Assembly: GCF_037038585.1 (NCBI RefSeq)
Contig: NC_092560.1
Location: 57,738,049-57,802,048, forward strand
Source of the DNA: Patagioenas fasciata
Taxonomy: Eukaryota > Chordata > Aves > Columbiformes > Columbidae
Length of the DNA: 64,000 nucleotides
Direction of reading: 5' to 3'
The position numbers and the translations under genes were made by a program. Each line of letters opens with the position of its first letter. The stretch's first letter is position 1. Below the pieces are notes generated by a model that was not told the origin of the DNA, did not search any database, and saw nothing but the letters and a program-made list of their open reading frames with translations. This document shows, piece after piece, positions 46,982-58,800 of this stretch.

Positions 46982-49900
46982 CTGTGGGAAACTAAACAGT
47001 GGGTACTTTATGCAGTAGTAGTAAACTTGATGGGAGCTATCAGGTTTGCTTAGTCTTTCACTGGAAGTTTGAACTTTATGACATCAGTGATGTCTTTGTA
47101 TGTATAGAACTATATCTTGATTTATCAAGAGTAATTTCTTTTTTCAGTCCATAAATGTGGAGATGTGATAAGAGTTTGGCAGAGTTTGGGACTAAGAGAA
47201 CTCTGTGGTGCAGCTTTAAGCTCTGCTTCAAATTGTTTTTTTTTTTTTTTTTTTGTAAAGCCTGTAGACAGAGGCCACCGTTCCAAAACCAGCACAGAAG
47301 TTCTGAACGGATTGGGGTGGTTTTTTTAGTCTAAGTTACTTTTGCCGTAACGGATGCAGTGGAATAACGATGTTTACAGGTACCAATCCTGATCCCTGCT
47401 CAATGTAGCATTTTTTTTTTTTCTTATAAAGGCAGGGACGGGTTTCTTTAATTTAAACTGCACAAACATACAAGGATGTTTGTTTTTTTTTTTTTAATGG
47501 AACCTTCTCTCATGTGATACTAAACTAGAGCACTTCAGTTTACAAAAACAGCAAGTTCACCTCGGCGGAAGTTAGCACAAGGATCTTAACATGAGTAAAG
47601 TGTGAAGACCTACACTTCGATGCTGTTGCAAAATTCTAGGCCATGGCTACCTTACACAGAAGTAATTATGCTGCCATAAGTGTCTGTGTACTTTAAACTT
47701 ACTTACTGGCTTAAACAGATGCGTTCTATGCTAGATTGTATTTGAATGGGTTTTGTCCACAACTTTGAAGAGTAATTGTGTACCTTAACTTTCCTAAGGC
47801 AGCTGATGTATAAAGTTACAGTCTGCAGAGCTTAGGATTTGCCACTAAACAGTCTACATTTAGAAGAGATCTTAAACTGTTTGGAGCACTGCAGTTCAAA
47901 AGTATTACAGTTTTGAGGGACTATCTAGTTTATATAGGAATAATAGAACCTTGAAGTATGTACTTGAAAGTTTTTCTTTAGCATGGATTTCATTTATTTG
48001 TTTTAGGAAGTCATTGGCTCAAAAATGGCACTTCACTACCTTGATTAAATAAGAAAGGATGAGTAAAAATGTTCCCCATAAATGCAACTATTTAACTTCA
48101 GTAATTTTTTTTTTTTCTTTTTTTGAACATAAAGTGCAATTTAACCATCCAGGAAGTTTGTGTTGCAAACGTTTGTTCTTAATTCCTGCGGGAAAGTCAA
48201 ACCAAACACAGTATTGGCTTGTAATATGTTGCTGTAGCATGCAACTTGCAGGGTTTTTGAATGAGAATCTGAACTTTACTTCATTATCCCTTTCCCTCCA
48301 TGCTTTTTCTTTGCACTGTTTGTATTACAAATTTAATTGCCACTAATTTGTTTTCATTATTCAAGTGATAAAGTTTGCATTGTTGATATTTGTAATAGTT
48401 GCTTCAAGGCTATACTGAGTAATTAGAAAGTAGTGGCTTTAATATTTGAAAGGGAAAAGGGTATTTATTATGCATACTGTGAACTGCATTGACATCCGGA
48501 GTTTTGGGTGGAGCATACAGAGTTTTCTTTACAGCATTGTAACAAAATTGCTTTGAAGTGTTTACGCAATAGCACATTTTCCATATTAAAAACGAATTAC
48601 TTTAGCACAGTGGACAAAAGCAGAGAAAATTTTGTAATCAGTTCTTAACTCACACATCTGAAATACATAATTGTAGTAAGTACACAGTAAGTAACAGGTG
48701 GCCTTGGCCCTGTGTTGTATTTTTAGCCAAGTTGTCAGTTTCTTGTTGCTGTGTTTTGTGCTGAACTTTGTACCTTTTTTCTTTTCTTTATGAATCAACA
48801 CATTTTATGTAATTTTGTAAAATACTGGCCATAATCCTCCATTGTTATACATTCAAGTTTATCTATGGGTTTACAGTGAGTGGCTGGTCTGTATAAAAAT
48901 CATACAAAGAAGACTGAATGCTTATACCAGTTGCACTTAAATGAACATGCCCATTTCATTAGCTGATGCAGTAATATATTCAGTTTATCTATGCATTGCT
49001 GGGCTCTTAATGTAGACAGAGACTTGTCTAAGGTTTGGGTTGTCAGCAAGTTTAATGGACACTTTAGTTATTTAATAAAGACTTTTGACCAAAATCCAGA
49101 AAATGGTATGAGAGAAAAATTAATTCCGGCTAGCGTAATAGATTTTTAAATGCTGATCTTATTTACCCTGTTGGCTAGCTAGCTGGTATCGTTTACTTTT
49201 AATTCCTTGTTAAAATGAGGCAATAATTTGCAAGATTTTGTAAATATGTAAATTCTTCATATCTTTTTAGATATCTATTTCAATATTTTCTGACTACTTC
49301 TGTGTATAGTAACATTTTTGTGCATGCTTGATGTGACATTCATAAATTTGTACCACTATGACTTTACCCATGTAAAATAGCTATTTATTGAATTTTTCTT
49401 TTAAAAGCTGGACTTACTTATTTTTCTCTCAGTTTCAACATTTAAATGGAGAACTTGTTACTGTTTATTAAAAGAATTGCGTTTTGAAAGTCAGCATGAA
49501 GATAACTGAATCACAACCTTATGAAGAAATAATATTGCCTTGGTTCTTAGATGGTGAAGCACAATTCTTGTAACAAACCGTGATAAATTCTTTGTCCTTT
49601 GCCACATTCTTTCTTCATACGAACAAACCAAAAAATCCATAATGGGCAATTGCAGTGTTGGTAAATGTATCCTTTTTATGTACAGGGAATCCGGAGAGGA
49701 TAGCTGATTCATTTAGAAGTGTAACTGGTGCTGTGATTATAGCAATACCTTTGCTTTGGTTAGTCGTATGTCATTTTCTCATGCTAGGTTTCTAAATGTT
49801 TAGTTTTCCTCTTGTCATGGTCAAACTGCTGGAGTTACTTGAAAGTTGTACGATACTGTTTGAAGAATACTAAATTGTGTACAATTAGGTCAATGAATCG

Positions 49901-50455
49901 TGCAATTGTTTCCTGTTCGCAATTTTTAAAACTAAGGGTCAAAAATATCAGAAAACTTCAGATCAAGTAGGACATAGTGATAGTACTTAATTTAACCAAA
50001 GTCTCTAGTGAATATTTCAACTTTGAATGTAACTAATGAATAAACTGACCAACAGGGACACTATTTGCCCAGCATTACAAGCACATTGTCTACAGCCAGG
50101 GAAACTAAATACAGTAATATATAAAATAATGACAAGGTTACTATTTTTTTTATTCCTATTTTTAATTGAAAGAAGAAGGAAGATGCTATCAATTGTAAAA
50201 TAGAGTATGGATGGCTATAGTCCTCCTAATAAAGCAGAGATTCCAGTTATTCTCAGTTCAAAGTACCCTGTGCATAACAACAAATCTAGTGACAATCGGA
50301 ACATGTTCTAGTATCGGATGTTCAAGAGGAAGTCGCTGTTGTTGCATTGGTTTAATATTTGTACATAAACACTGATTTTTTTTGAGCATTATTTTGTATT
50401 TGTTGTACTTTAATACCTGGTGTACAGTTCCAGAAATAAATGTCTGGAAACCTTT
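46982..50455 (+). other. MIER3: MIER3 3' UTR
   Basis: About 3.5 kb of T-rich sequence after the stop codon, without introns or transposons. Candidate poly(A) signals: AATAAA at 49074-49079, 50039-50044 and 50435-50440; the last, followed by GT/T-rich sequence, is the best distal end. Two Pumilio-type elements, TGTAAATA (49239-49246) and TGTACATA (50360-50367), suggest post-transcriptional control. A T run lies at 47236-47254. Confidence 0.75.
50435..50440 (+). promoter_or_regulatory. MIER3: MIER3 distal poly(A) signal
   Basis: AATAAA in the context cagaAATAAAtgtctgg, followed by a T-rich segment. The + strand stops being T-rich after this point, in agreement with transcript end. Confidence 0.65.
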
Positions 50456-51820
50456 CTTTACTTGTAAAGCTTCTCATGCATCTGCACTATGTTTGCTGCT
50501 TCATTTTAAGAAATGTTTAGCACTAACTCTGAACACATTTTAACAACTCAGGTGCTGTTACAGTGCACGCTACCACTCTACCTAATGTTACAGAGAGGAG
50601 AGTGAAAAATGCAGCATGCAGCCAGCAGTTAAAATAGTATGTAATGATTTCCCTTAAACATTAGAATATTATGGCTTAAGTACAGCAAAATCTTCGATGG
50701 GACTTCAGTGTAGCTTCAGAGTAACTCATCACAGGGGTGTATTCACAGCATTCAAACCACATGGTAAGCTGTGTGGCACATGCTCCTCTGGTGTAAGAAA
50801 ACTTGTCCAAATCCTTAAATCCACATCAAGCCAGGTTCCAGGTGTGAATACAAAAGTTCTGCGTAAGCTATTTGAAATGCTTTTTGTCTTGAGTTTCCTT
50901 CCCATCAAGAGAATGAACACTAGTCCTGGACACTGAAAAGCACTTTAAGATCTACATACCGATTCTGCCAAAGGCCAGAATTAGTGCTGTGCTTTCCTAG
51001 GCCCAGTGTGCTTTTTTTCCAGTGGCTGGTACAAGAATGCATCAGGCAAATAAATTACTATTTTTTAATAAGCTAGGAGTACAAGCTGATAAACTTGTGA
51101 ACACCAAAAGCTGTGATTTTTCCCAGTAGTGTAATGAATTTTGCTTCCCCTGAGGTAGATACAGGTGTAACGGTGGCTGATACAAGATGCAAAATAAAAT
51201 ACCTGTTCAAAACTCTCTGGTAACAAGCCACACCTCACCTTTTCCAGTTGTTCAGCGTAAAGATCAGTGTTAGAACAAATCATAATGTCCGCCCCACCTT
51301 GTCATTTCTTGTTTTGATGTAACTAATTGGTAGCCTTGTGATGCTGGAGCCTTAAATGAGTATATGTATATATAATGCAAACCTTTCCGTCCAACCCAGT
51401 AGTTACTTTAACTATGTACATTTCCATTAATCTCGGGCCACATCCACTTCTGCCACTAGAAAGATGAGCAGCCCCTGGTGCTTGGCTATGTGGTACCCAT
51501 GTCCTTGTTTTGTCCACAAAATGCAAGAGAGCAAAGACTAGAAGCATAAAAGCCAGCAATCTGTCTGCTAAAACACTTTTTACTAGTTCTTGTATTTCTC
51601 TGTAGGGAAAAGTAATTTAGATCTCCCAGTAAATCTTGGCCCTCAGTAACAGGACAGCTCAGCAGAAACGTCTCCGGCTGCTTTCACCCCATGCTCACAG
51701 CAGGGTCTGCTGAGCTGTATCGGAAGGAACAGTGCCTCTGAGAGTTTGAGAGCAAGGCGTGCGGGGTAAGCAGCAGCCTTCACACACAGGTACACCTTTC
51801 CCGCTCTCTTCCTGTCAGAG
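50456..51820. other. Intergenic between convergent genes
   Basis: No exon recognised. This could hold distal 3' UTR of either gene; I see only weak evidence and no repeat. Confidence 0.4.
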
Positions 51821-52450
51821 TGTGACACAATTTAACCCCAGCTAGCAATCAAAACCATGACAGCTACTTGCTCACTCCCCCTATCCCACTCCCGACTAGG
51901 CATGAGCATTGAAAAGGGAGAAACTGTGGATTGAGATAAAAGTAGTTTAATAAAATAACAAAATAATAGTAATTTACTAGTAGCATATATAAAATGAGAA
52001 TAAAATGTAAGTGATAAGCAATGCAATTCCTCACAAACTCCATCTGTACCAAGCACCCAGTCCTGGGAAGAGGGAGCGCTCTGTTCCGGAACAGCTGATT
52101 CTTGGGTAAGAGAAATGGCCAAAAAAGGCAGAAAAGGCCTAGAGGCCAAGTGCAAAATGGCAGAACAGCTTAAGACTGGCCTAAAGGAATTCCTGAACCA
52201 AACCAAACCAAAATGGAGCAGAACCTGAATGGGTCTCCCCAGCTGGAAATCCTGACTCTCATGATGCTAATGGCATGCAATATTGTCATTGATCAGGCAG
52301 GATGTCAGCCCAGGTCTGTCACATCCATGCCCCATCTAATTCATTCCAAAATCTGAATTTACCATCTGAACAGCAGCAGCTGGCCCTCAGCATTTCCAAA
52401 TCAATACTGCAGTGACAAGGGTTCCATCCTCCTGCTCCTGCTGAGGAGAC
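51821..52450 (-). mobile_element. Avian ERV LTR, reverse orientation, copy 1
   Basis: The + strand opens with TGTGACACAATTTAACCCCA and continues with agaaactgtggattgagat and a tttaataaaa block, the complement of the 3' end of a common avian LTR family. The part near 52270-52330 resembles the U3 of the same family. No internal region; right edge approximate. Confidence 0.65.
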
Positions 52451-52624
52451 ACATGGATTCAGCCCAACCTGCCGAGCTCCTCAACCTTTCAGCCCTGTTC
52501 AAGCTGGTGCCTGCTATGAGGGGACCCCCCGCACCGGCAGCGCCAGGACGACGACGACACCTACCACTGGGGTAAAGAGTTCAGACAAATCCAGGAAAAA
52601 CAAGCCTAAAACCCTCTAGTGCAG

Positions 52625-53160
52625 TGGTGAGCCACTCCATTTTGCTGGGGAGGAAGTAAGATGAAAAAGAACTCGTGGGTGGAGATAAAGACACTTTAAT
52701 AAAGGAAAAGCAAAGGCTGCATGTGGAAGCAAAGGAAACAAAAATATTTTTTCTCCACTCCCTACCAAGCAGGTGATGTCCAGCCCTTGCCTAGGAAGGT
52801 GGGCCTGTGCAGTGGCTGATTGGGAAGACAAATGCCATAATAACAAACACCCCTCCCCTCCTCCTTTCTCACAGCTTTTGCTGCTGAGCGTGACATTGTG
52901 CAGTTCGGAACATCTCTTTGGTCAGCCTGTGATGGCTCTCCTGGCTGTGCCCACTCCCAGCCTCTTGCCCAACCCCAGCCTCTTGCCCAACCCCAGCCTA
53001 CTGGCCTTTGGGCAGGGCGGGTTTGGCCACACAGCACTGACGCTGCAGGAGCACTGCTGGGCAGCAGCCACCACAGGGGTGTGGTACCAGCACCCCAACA
53101 GCTACCGGTACCCAGCACAGTGCTGCCAGCTCCCCCCAGCCCGGCTGGTATCGTCACTGG
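52625..53160 (-). mobile_element. Avian ERV LTR, reverse orientation, copy 2
   Basis: Carries the same landmarks as copy 1 (actcgtgggtggagataaag near 52669) and further U3 parts: aagacaaatgccataataac, a gctgagcgtgac block and tctttggtcagcctgtgat. An imperfect 15-base duplication (ctcttgcccaacccc) lies at 52970-53000. The expected extreme end before copy 1's type of terminus is absent, so it is truncated on the left. Confidence 0.75.
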
Positions 53161-53475
53161 TCCTCAGTGAGCACCCCAGCCCGTACATCACAGCTGGCAA
53201 CAGATTTAAACATACAATTTATCTCTTCGATTAGCACAGTATTTTCACACCTGTGGACTATGGGTCTGCATCTGGGAGAAGGACTTTACAGATCTCACCT
53301 ACCAGTAATTGAAACTACCTTAAATTTTATTTTCCTTTCCTTCTTCTACCACTAAGTATATAGCCATATCAAGGCAGAGTTAGCCAGGTAAGTTTCTGTT
53401 TTCAGGAAATTCCAATGAAAATTACTTAGGCACATCACCTTACAAGAGAGAGATTGTACGTACTGCAAAAAATAG

Positions 53476-53481
53476 TTTATT
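53476..53481 (-). promoter_or_regulatory. SETD9: Candidate distal SETD9 poly(A) signal
   Basis: AATAAA on the - strand inside a short AT-rich block at the edge of the A-rich (+ strand) domain. If used, the SETD9 3' UTR would be about 2.3 kb; a nearer signal exists. Confidence 0.35.
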
Positions 53482-55742
53482 AACAAACAAAAACAGACTG
53501 CGTAGAGTGTTACACTGCGTTACTATCAGACTCCACATTACATCTGAAATGCTGTCACAATGCATCCTCCTCTCAGGCACTGGTGGTATCAGTTTGGTGG
53601 TAATGAACAAGTAGACAGGGAATTAGGACTTTCACTTATAATGAAGCGACAGGAATCTAAATACAACTCTGATATACCTGAAGCCCTTTCACAGGCTGTA
53701 GCACTTCAGCAGACCATTATTTCTACTCTTTGATTCTTCTTCCTCCTGCTCAGTCCCCATGTCATTCTGCTTCTTACTCAGAAGTACCACCAGACTGCAC
53801 CTCCTCCTGCTGCTTTTTGGCTTTCTACAGGCACCAACCAACAGAAATCACTTGCTACTGCCAGTTGCAGGTGAGGTCTTGCTTTCCCTCGTGCATGAGT
53901 GGTTCCTGAAGCAGGCTGTCAGGTTTCAGTATTTATTTCAGTGAGGAGATGCCCATCCCATGCACCCTGTGACAGGCATTCTGCACATCAGCACTGCAAT
54001 AATCCTCCACTACCCTGCAACATTCACATCCAGGAGGCCACAAGTGCTGTGAAGTAAAACCACTCTCAACAAAATGCGTTGTAAACCTCAGTTCCATAGC
54101 TGTCAGACAGGAATACACTTTCAAATCTGGTCATTTAAGAAGTATCAACGTGTATAATGAGACAGCTGAAGTAATCTGTGTTGTCGCATGACAGCATCTC
54201 AGCCTGGAGAACATCAACAGCACCTGCCTTCCCTGATGTGCTGAGACCAGTATTCCCCACCGACCATAATATGTGACCTGCTGAGCTGAGCAACACTGCA
54301 GGCACCCTGACAATCAGCCTCCTCTTCAGACTAAGAGATGCCCAGTAACCTCCTCCCAGGTGGAGAAGGGCAGAAGGACCAGCTCAGGAGAGAAGGTTTT
54401 TCAGAGAGATGGAGGACAAGCATCCTCTTCAGCAGACTGGAGATCACCACCTGCTCTGACCTGTTACCACACAGTGAAGGCACAGGGACTGTCACTGGAA
54501 GTTGTGCCCAGCATATTCATACAACTTGTGCTCAGCCACACGCCACCATCCCATAGGTCTATTTAAATCACTCTGAAAAAGCCAGCACTCTCTGGCTGAG
54601 GATTCAAATGAATACGAAAGGCTTGGAAGGTGACAAGGTAACACACACACTGAAAAGCTCTGCATTCTGAAAAGGGGACTACAAGTTTCTGCAGCTAAGC
54701 AGGACAACACCCTGTTTTCCCCAACACTATCAGATTCCTTAGAGCACACCACTTCCCAGCTCCTCCATTATGCCAACCACAAACTCATCAGGAGGCTTGC
54801 TTAGACTTTCGCAGAAAATACTGGGATTTTTCTTTCCCAAGCTGTTTTGCGAGACCCAAATACTGACAAGCTGTCTCTCATTTACTTTCTGAAGGCAGTT
54901 TGCAGACAGCAGCAAGACTTAATGTGGGAATGGCTGGCTCTGTTTATGCCAGTAACTAATTAAAAAAAATCGAGGGCACACTCAGCTTGCATTATTTCCT
55001 CCAGCTATGCTACAATATTAAGTGCTCTCTTTTTGAGAATAAAAGCTATGAAAGTTGCCATATGCCAGGAAACTTTCACTGAACCACTGCAACTAGGACT
55101 GGACAGCACTTCAAGATCCAGACCGTCTTCCCTCCCACCCCAAGACAGGCACAGCTGAAGCAAGTGGCTCAGGGCGGCCTCTTGATGGCAGTGCATCATC
55201 CATGCATATCTGAAACAGACATTAACTCTGTTCCAAAAGGCTTCATGAAAAGATTTGGACAACTGGTTACACTGAAATACTCTCTAAAAAAGAGCAGATA
55301 CCAAAGTGACCAACTCCAGGAAAACCAGAACAAGAACTAGCAACTACTGCTAACTATGAGGATCACCTGAGGAATAGTTCATGAGAGGGAAGTCATTCTT
55401 AAAGGGTCCATGAGAACTGAAATGGCAAAATATTAAAACTGAGCCACAGCTACAGACAACTGTGCAAACTAGAAGAACAAATTACATGTCCTGAACTTTG
55501 CATTTTATTTTATGAGCTACTGAATGTCTGCAACAGTAGACAGCAGAGAACCTAATGAGGTAAGCAGTTAAATCCCAACCCCTGCCATGAAATGTGCAGC
55601 ACTTTCAGGGAAATACTAGCCTCCAGCTTCCTTTCTAGATAGTGAAGCTGCAGTCCTCTATTACGTAAAAATGCTCATGAAGCTTGATGTACACACGTGG
55701 TGTTTTAATAACACAAGATTTTTCAGTCTTGAATCTGTTAAT
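53482..55742 (-). other. SETD9: SETD9 3' UTR or downstream flank
   Basis: No coding exon seen. The stretch is 3' UTR if the distal poly(A) signal is used, otherwise flank. No transposon recognised. Confidence 0.45.
55504..55509 (-). promoter_or_regulatory. SETD9: Candidate proximal SETD9 poly(A) signal
   Basis: AATAAA on the - strand about 235 bases after the SETD9 stop codon. Confidence 0.5.
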
Positions 55743-55830
55743 TCAGTTGACAATAGTATAATAATTAGAAAAAAGTTCTTCTCCTTGCTTGATGTCTCTG
55801 AGAGTGACAAGCACTACACACCTCAGGTTG
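55743..55830 (-). CDS. SETD9: SETD9 terminal coding exon 6 (residues 266-294)
   Basis: 88 nt, acceptor tacag, stop TGA at 55745-55743. Encodes NLRCVVLVTLRDIKQGEEL and the end FSNYYTIVN. Confidence 0.95.
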
Positions 55831-58800
55831 CTGTAAAAGAAGGAAAAACAAAACATGTGGAAGTGAAAAATTACATTTCTCTTTCAACTTTTTAAATTCT
55901 TCATGGCAAGGTGCTGAACAATGGCTCTATCTAGATTACTTTTGGGAGTAATATGCATAATGCCTGCCAGGGAGCCTGGAAAACCAACACTGAAATACAA
56001 ATAGCAATTGCAAGCAAACCCAATATAATTACCAAAAAACACACAGCCTATGTAGGTATGCAAATAATGTTTCTACTCATGCAATTATTCAGAAATGAAT
56101 TAGTCAAGACAGAGAAAAAGACACTTATACAGACAGGAGGAGAAGCTACAGCAAAGTTTCTGGAGCAGAAATCACTCCTCTAGAGATGTCTACCCACAGG
56201 TGTTATTGGCTAAACCCACTCTCAGACAGCTCTGAACTGCAGCAAGAGACCTGCTGGACTGTTTATTGATGAATGAATGCTCCCACAAACCCCAAGCTGA
56301 AGTCACTGGCTAGCAAACAGTTTTCTTACAGAGATATTTAGGGACTCATTCCCCTAAATCTCCTTTGAGTAAATGACAACACCCTAAAGCTCAAGTATCT
56401 CTTGTAGGAAGAAGAGTCTATTCTTCTGATGCTGATGGATGGGAAAGTGAAGAACAGCATCAACCCAAACAGTCCTCACTACTAAGAAATGTAGTGTGAG
56501 GCCACTTTGAAACAAATCAAACAAAAAGATCACAAAGTACTAAGAAGTTTTTTACAAGATATAAAAAGATTCAGAAGTCAGACTACCTATGCTGTTAGCA
56601 CTGTAAACACCAAAAAAAAGGAAGTAGAAGTAGATGGGATCTTTTGTCTAGTGGATGTACCCTGGCAAAACTTACAACTGAAAAATTGTATTTTCTTGGA
56701 TAGACTCCACAGAAGACAGCAAAATTCTCCCTTCCTGAAACAGTCCCATGGCTTAGCTCTGCTTACTGCACTTTCACACTTCAAGTACAGTAACCAGGCT
56801 TCCTTAAAGTTCAGTCTTTCCTCTTCTTTTATTAGCATTTATTTATCTGTAGATTACAAATCCGCTTTTAACCTTGCCTTGACAAAAGTCTAAGTTTAAG
56901 CAGAAAATCTCCTTTTCCCATATGCACCTAACTTTCTCCAATCAAATCTCAGAGTTTTAAAATAGTTCCAGAATTACATTAGAAGTCAAGATGAGCTGCT
57001 CTAAAATCCTTACACATCCCCTAGACAAACAGGATTATTTGGCTCCTGAAGGTAGCACCTGGATCAGAAGTGCAACTTCTTTGGTGTGTTAAATTCAGGA
57101 CCAACATTACAACTTACTTTCTAACAGCTTGACAGTTATTCTTGACTACACCCCAGTACAGGACACTCACTTCCAGACATATCGCCTGTCCTTGTTGTCC
57201 ATATTGCTCCTTGTCCATATTCGATGGTCACTTTTCACACATTTCCAAACAAAAATCTGAGAAAGTTTTCTAAGTGTTTTAATTTCTATAAGAAATGGAT
57301 TTTCAGGTCATAATGAGGATGTTGTAATTGCATAGTGTAACTAAAAGTCATATGCCTTTATGCTGCACAGTACTTCATTTGTCTCAATACAAATTAATGT
57401 TAGGTTTCTCTTTGCAAATTCACCTGCTTATTCCTCAGATAACCAAAGACATGGAAAACAGAGGAGTAAGAACCCTAAATCTCAACTACCTTGGAAGGGC
57501 TTTGACTGGTTAAGGGTTACAAACTACCTTTGAAATACATACTGAAAAACCTCAGTACTGTAATACGAGCAAAACACAACTAGTGTTTTATGTGATTCAG
57601 AAGAAGTAAACTACAGTGTAATCACTTCTTGTAAAACTGCATCTTCAGACCTATGTTGATCTCACTTGCAAAGATGTGGAAAAAGGAACAAAAAGACATA
57701 GGCATGAAAATCACTTAAAATTTGTCTATTCAAAGAGTTACCTCTTTCATACAGATGTAGACTTCTGTGTAACTCATCTTCATATGGAATTGTATTATTC
57801 TTCAACTATGTTTGTTTTTTTATGTACACAGTATGCTTTGTATCATACAAATCTATGAGCTCTTTGATTTGCTGCTAACCTCTCTATATCATGGCTGTAG
57901 ACGATGTTTGGAAGATACTGCTTCAGCTCTACTGGAAAATACCCCGGCACATCAAACTCCTGATAACACACATTGGCTGCTTTATCTAGAAATAAGGGGG
58001 GAAAAAAAAAAACGTTTCTATGATACTGAGAAATTGCATTTAGAAATGTGTAAAAATATCAAATGTATTGCTACAAAAGTACCAGATGTCTCATCAGGCC
58101 TGAAAGCCATGCCTGTTAGAAGCTACTACACTCCTCTGAAGTCCTACTTTGAATTTACACACAAGATACACAACCAACTTTAATTCATTCTTATTGCATG
58201 AAACTGTATGACTTGATTGTCAACATGAATATGAAGGGGAACAACACCTTGCATAGTGCCAGGGGTAGCTTACAGCATTGCTAAATGCTTTTAAGACATA
58301 ACATTACCCTTCGCACAAAAAAAAAAGAAAAAAAAAAAAAAGAAAAAAACAGAAAAAAGGAAAAAACTTTTCCTGGTGGCAAAACATGTCATAAATACAG
58401 CCAGGGAGGAAATCATCATCTGTCTAGCAGGAAGAACTGAATTTTCTTTACAGTGACATTAGACCTGGAAGAAACAGTTTGTCTCTGTGCTTGTCAATAC
58501 CTGGTTTGCTACTCAGCAACCTTTCTGGATGCTACTTGGATGCTGGGTGTCTCTAGTGCAATGGACGCTCTGAAAGCCACTTAGTGATTAGGCATGGTAG
58601 CATCTGAGCTTTCTGTATCTCATCACCACTCCCATGAGTTCTTTATTCCCCCAAAACTTTAGATGAACACACACTAAATAAATAAATAGTTCCCCTCTTC
58701 ATGTCCAACAGCTATATCATACCAGCAGTTTTGTAGATTTTGCATATAAACCTATGGAAGTCAAAGTAATAGAATCCAAACTGAGCAGTGATAGAATCTT

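Noticed and set aside
56507-56893. 128-residue + strand frame
   Set aside because: No recognisable domain; lies in SETD9 intron 5 on the opposite strand, with no splice or codon evidence.
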